This document shows, piece by piece, positions 6,208-8,738 of a stretch of 8,738 nucleotides of DNA. The position numbers and the translations under genes were made by a program. The stretch is from NCBI GenBank assembly GCA_937873665.1, contig CALMYW010000323.1, forward strand, positions 1 through 8,738, in the 5' to 3' direction. Source of the stretch: an uncultured Sphingorhabdus sp. Lineage in GTDB: Bacteria; Pseudomonadota; Alphaproteobacteria; Sphingomonadales; Sphingomonadaceae. Under the pieces are notes generated by a model, which worked only from the letters and a program-made list of their open reading frames with translations, had not been told where the DNA came from and made no database searches. Numbering within the stretch: position 1 is the first letter of the stretch; each line of letters starts with the position of its first letter.

Positions 6208-6996
6208 TCAGTCGGGCAGATCAAGCGTCACGATCACCGGCGCGTGGTCGCTGGGCTGCTTGTTCTTGCGCGGCGCCCGGTCCACCACGCAGGCGCGCGC
6301 CAGCGGCTTCAGCGCTTCGCTGATCAGGATGTGGTCGATGCGCATGCCGCGGTTCTTCTGGAATCCCAGCATGCGGTAGTCCCACCAGCTGAAGCTCTTA
6401 TCGGGCTGCGGGAACAGGCGGAACGCGTCGCTCAGGCCCAGGTCGACCAGTGAGCGCAGGTGCGCGCGCTCCTCGTCGGTGCAGTGGATGGTGCCGGCCA
6501 GACCCACCGGGTCCCAGACGTCCAGGTCGTCGAAGGTGATGTTGTAGTCGCCCAGCAGCACCAGCCGGGAGTGGGCCGCCAGTTCGGCACGCACCCACTC
6601 GCGCAGCGCGTCGAGCCAGCGCATCTTGTAGGCGAACTTGTCCGAGCCTGGCTCCTGGCCGTTTGGGAAGTAGGCGCCGATCACCCGGACCCCGGCGATG
6701 GTGGCGCTGATCACGCGGGCCATGTCGTCCTCGAAGCCGGGGATGTTTTTCACCACGGCGGTCGCCGGCTGGCGGCTGACCAGCGCCACGCCGTTGTAGG
6801 TCTTCTGGCCGAACCACTGGGCGCCATAGCCGGCCTCCTGGAAGGCCATGGCCGGGAACTTGTCATCGGTGAGCTTGAGTTCCTGCAGCGCCAGCACGTC
6901 CACCGGCGCACCGGCGGCGGACTGCGCGGCAAGCCAGTCGAGCACCTGCGGCAGCCGCACGGTCAGGGAGTTGACGTTCCAGGTGGCGATTTTCAT
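6208..6996 (-). CDS. xth: Exodeoxyribonuclease III (class II AP endonuclease family)
   Basis: The 262-residue product is a complete ExoIII-type enzyme of the endonuclease/exonuclease/phosphatase superfamily. It cleaves DNA 5' to abasic sites and degrades duplex DNA 3'-to-5' in base-excision repair, in the cytoplasm. The active-site series is complete and in the right spacing: N7 in TWNVNS, E39 in LALQELK, Y109 in GAYFPNG, D150 and N152 in GDYNI, D221 in RIDHIL, and D250-H251 in PSDHAP. SFSWWDYR (201-208) is also typical of the family. The start was set at MKIATWNVNS, the usual family N-terminus. An ATG 13 codons upstream would add a non-conserved segment. No strong Shine-Dalgarno precedes either start. 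G/C-ending codons mark it as resident chromosome. It is transcribed divergently from the PliI-like gene; the 119 bases between them should hold both promoters, though none is clear by eye. Confidence 0.95.
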   Translation of the reverse strand: MKIATWNVNSLTVRLPQVLDWLAAQSAAGAPVDVLALQELKLTDDKFPAMAFQEAGYGAQWFGQKTYNGVALVSRQPATAVVKNIPGFEDDMARVISATIAGVRVIGAYFPNGQEPGSDKFAYKMRWLDALREWVRAELAAHSRLVLLGDYNITFDDLDVWDPVGLAGTIHCTDEERAHLRSLVDLGLSDAFRLFPQPDKSFSWWDYRMLGFQKNRGMRIDHILISEALKPLARACVVDRAPRKNKQPSDHAPVIVTLDLPD

Positions 6997-7115
6997 AAGG
7001 GCCAAAGCGACGAATTTTATGCCGCTGGATTCCATTAGGATGAGGTCACTTCAATCGACCCGTCCATCTTCCCGATGAAACCACCCACCAGCGCCCCGGA
7101 CCGGGCCCATGCCCG

Positions 7116-8249
7116 ATGCGGCGACTCATGACCAGGTGCCGGTGCCTGCTGGCGGGCTGTGGATTGGCGCTGGTGTTGTGTACGGCGGGTGCGGCGTTCG
7201 CGGCGAGCCCGTCCAGCTGGTCGGCCCAGGTTCTGGGCGCGCCGGTTCAGGCCACCAGCGCCGAGGAACTGCGTGAAGCGATCCTGCTTGCGCTGACCGA
7301 CCGCTACGCCGCCGACGAAGGCATCGACGTCAGCGCCGCCGAGGTGAGCGCCTATCTCACCGAGATGCGGCGCTTCATGGCCGCCAAAGGCACGCCGCTG
7401 CCGGACCCGGCGAAAGAGCCCGCTGCTGACCGGGCCGCGCGCGAGGACATCGCGCGTGCCTACATCCTGCAGCGCAAGATCGATGCGGCGCTGTTCCGTC
7501 AGTACGGCGGGCGCATTGCGCGCCAGGGCGGCGCACCGGTGCCATTGGATGCTTACCGCCGGTTTCTGGAGGCGCAGGCCGCGCAGGGGCGCTTTCGCAT
7601 ACCCGAGACCGCGCAGGCGGCGGCGTTCTGGGCCCCGTTTCGCGCCGATGCGCCGCAGGAGGTCTATCGACCCGGCAGCGAGGAAGAGGCGCGGGCTTTC
7701 GAGGTGCCTGGCGCACCGGCGGCGACTGCCGCGCCGGCCGGCCCGAAGGCGTTTGACAAGACGCTGAGCCTGCAGGGCATCGGCTTTCGCTTGGTCAGCG
7801 CCAACCAGGGTTCGATCAACCGCGTCGTCATCACCCCCACCGGGCTGACCCGGGACAACACACCGGTCTCGCGCGAGGTCGATGGCACCGTGACGGGCGC
7901 CGAAGTGGCGGACCTCAACGGCGACGGAGCGCCTGAACTCTATGTCTACGTGCGCTCGGCCGGATCCGGCTCGTACGGCTCGGTCGTGGCTTATGGGGTG
8001 GCGCAGCGCCAGTCGCTGAGCGAGATTTTCCTGCTGCCGATCAGCGAAGACGTGGACGCCTCAAAGGGCTACATGGGCCATGACCGCTTTGCCGTCATTG
8101 GCGACCGCCTGGTGCGGTATTTCCCGCTGTACCGCCCCGGCGACCGCAATGCCGAGCCCACCGGCGGCTCGCGCCAGGTCACCTACCGGCTGGCGCTCTC
8201 GGAGGCGGGCTGGGGGTTGCGCCGGGAGCGGATCAGCGACAGCCCGTGA
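7116..8249 (+). CDS. Secreted protein with SurA-N-like helical region and C-terminal PliI-like (lysozyme inhibitor) domain
   Basis: The 377-residue product begins with a signal peptide: basic MRRLMTRCRC, a hydrophobic core, and cleavage expected after AGAAFA (about residue 29). LAGC at residues 12-15 resembles a lipobox but lies before the hydrophobic core, so a periplasmic protein is more likely than a lipoprotein. Residues about 45-165 are helical (RYAADEGIDVSAAEVSAYL), similar to the N-terminal chaperone region of SurA but without a peptidyl-prolyl isomerase domain. An Ala/Pro linker (about 197-210) leads to a beta-rich domain with DLNGDGAPELYVYV (266-279), SGSYG (284-288), GYMGHD (318-323) and PGDRNAEPTGG (341-351). 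These are hallmarks of the PliI family, inhibitors of invertebrate-type lysozyme. The family assignment is good; actual lysozyme inhibition by this two-domain form is inferred. ATG 7128 is an alternative start, and neither has a clear ribosome-binding site. Confidence 0.85.
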   Translation: MRRLMTRCRCLLAGCGLALVLCTAGAAFAASPSSWSAQVLGAPVQATSAEELREAILLALTDRYAADEGIDVSAAEVSAYLTEMRRFMAAKGTPLPDPAKEPAADRAAREDIARAYILQRKIDAALFRQYGGRIARQGGAPVPLDAYRRFLEAQAAQGRFRIPETAQAAAFWAPFRADAPQEVYRPGSEEEARAFEVPGAPAATAAPAGPKAFDKTLSLQGIGFRLVSANQGSINRVVITPTGLTRDNTPVSREVDGTVTGAEVADLNGDGAPELYVYVRSAGSGSYGSVVAYGVAQRQSLSEIFLLPISEDVDASKGYMGHDRFAVIGDRLVRYFPLYRPGDRNAEPTGGSRQVTYRLALSEAGWGLRRERISDSP

Positions 8250-8260
8250 GTGCCGCCCGG

Positions 8261-8282
8261 CAGTCCCGGCGTGACGGGGCTG
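8261..8282 (+). terminator. Candidate hairpin terminator after the PliI-like gene
   Basis: CAGTCCCG (8261-8268) pairs with CGGGGCTG (8275-8282) across a 6-base loop, with one G-U wobble, giving an 8-bp GC-rich stem 11 bases after the stop. It is followed by GTTTC rather than a real T-run. Its place between convergent genes supports termination, but strength is uncertain. Confidence 0.4.
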
Positions 8283-8367
8283 GTTTCGGCAACCCGAAGA
8301 CCGCCTGAAAGGTGAAAATCTGGCTCAAATTGGCCACTTCCCAGCGCCGATTGGTCAGTTCTAGCTA

Positions 8368-8738
8368 TCAAAAATGAAGTGCCGCGGCGGCGCCCACCAG
8401 CACGCCGGCACCGCCGGCAACGAACATCGCCACTTCCAGCCACTTTTTCTTGGTCAGCAGCGCGATGGCGGCCATTGCGATGGAGACCTGCAGTACCGTG
8501 GTGGACTGGGCCCAGCGGTGGTGCTGGTGCATCTGTTCGTCGCTTTGCTTGTCCCAGGCGGTGGCATCGGCTTCCAGCTTTTCAGCCGCCAGCTTGATCT
8601 CGTTCTTTTCCTTCTCGTAGCGGTCCACCTTGGCCTGGTATTTGGCCTTCTCGGCCTCGCCGGGGGCCAGGTCGCGCGACATCTCGGCCAGCGACTGCTT
8701 GGTGCTCTTGGACTGGAAGTAGTTCCACTGGTTGGACG
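8368..8738 (-). CDS. DUF4337-like membrane protein, C-terminal part (5' end outside the window)
   Basis: The frame enters from the right edge and 122 residues are visible up to TGA. The part beginning QWNYFQSKSTKQSLAEMSRD matches the DUF4337 pattern (WNYFQ.KS.K). A highly charged helical, coiled-coil-like stretch follows (GEAEKAKYQAKVDRYEKEK through EKLEADATAWDKQ). Next come an HQHHRWAQSTTVLQ segment and two hydrophobic spans, about STTVLQVSIAMAAIALL and WLEVAMFVAGGAGVLV, separated by TKKK, ending AALHF. Members of this family are inner-membrane proteins of unknown function with a membrane helix also near the N-terminus, here missing. Codon use is that of the resident chromosome. The gene is convergent with the PliI-like gene. 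Confidence 0.8.
   Translation of the reverse strand, partial: SNQWNYFQSKSTKQSLAEMSRDLAPGEAEKAKYQAKVDRYEKEKNEIKLAAEKLEADATAWDKQSDEQMHQHHRWAQSTTVLQVSIAMAAIALLTKKKWLEVAMFVAGGAGVLVGAAAALHF

Noticed and set aside
6460..7038. 192-codon plus-strand open frame opposite xth
   Set aside because: It is a shadow on the complement of a gene with a full catalytic motif set. The product is Val/Gly/His-rich with no family features.
7155..7163. Lipobox (LAGC) in the PliI-like protein
   Set aside because: The Cys lies before the hydrophobic core instead of after it, and a conventional AFA cleavage site follows, so signal peptidase I processing is more likely.
8361..8378. TAGCTATCAAAAATGA as a dispersed intergenic repeat
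   Set aside because: It reminded me of short elements frequent in Comamonadaceae intergenic DNA, but only one copy is in the window and part of it is the end of the DUF4337-like gene, so nothing can be claimed.

Overview
The window looks like a chromosome segment of a high-GC betaproteobacterium, probably of the Burkholderiales/Comamonadaceae type. This is inferred from the strongly G/C-biased third codon positions of the flanking genes, a typical short proteobacterial exodeoxyribonuclease III, a DUF4337-like protein and a PliI-like periplasmic protein. No rRNA, tRNA, CRISPR array or complete insertion sequence is visible.

Layout. The left flank (1-515) is GC-rich. It holds the last codons of one gene and a small, very hydrophobic 89-residue membrane protein. 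From about 520 to about 5763 the composition drops sharply: a 60-base sample at 2701-2760 is 28/60 G+C, against 37/60 at 6841-6900. Codon choice changes with it. This low-GC block contains a tight three-gene, same-strand operon: a 42-residue single-span peptide (656-784), a 471-residue protein with a nuclease-like N-terminus and a glycine-zipper membrane region (784-2199), and a 1085-residue mainly helical protein ending in a beta-propeller-like repeat domain (2209-5466). The first two genes overlap by one base (TAATG) and the second and third are 9 bases apart, so they are very likely co-expressed. An imperfect 12/13 direct repeat brackets the operon.

The right edge of the block runs into the 3' end of a minus-strand Phd/YefM-type antitoxin gene. 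No toxin gene follows, and the last residues appear to be encoded by the low-GC DNA. Its promoter keeps a perfect palindrome with a TGTACA core between the -35 and -10 boxes, the arrangement expected for autoregulation. Beyond this the GC-rich chromosome resumes: xth on the minus strand, a secreted SurA-N-like/PliI-like protein on the plus strand, a candidate hairpin terminator, and the 3' part of a DUF4337-like membrane protein on the minus strand.

How the genes may work together. xth is a DNA-repair enzyme, and the flanking envelope genes look like ordinary core genome. The three-gene cassette is the part of real interest. A small membrane peptide, a putative PD-(D/E)XK-like or pore-forming effector and a large propeller-bearing partner, carried on horizontally acquired DNA next to a disrupted toxin-antitoxin locus, fit a conflict or defence module. 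That role is inference from architecture and context. No member was matched to a named defence system.
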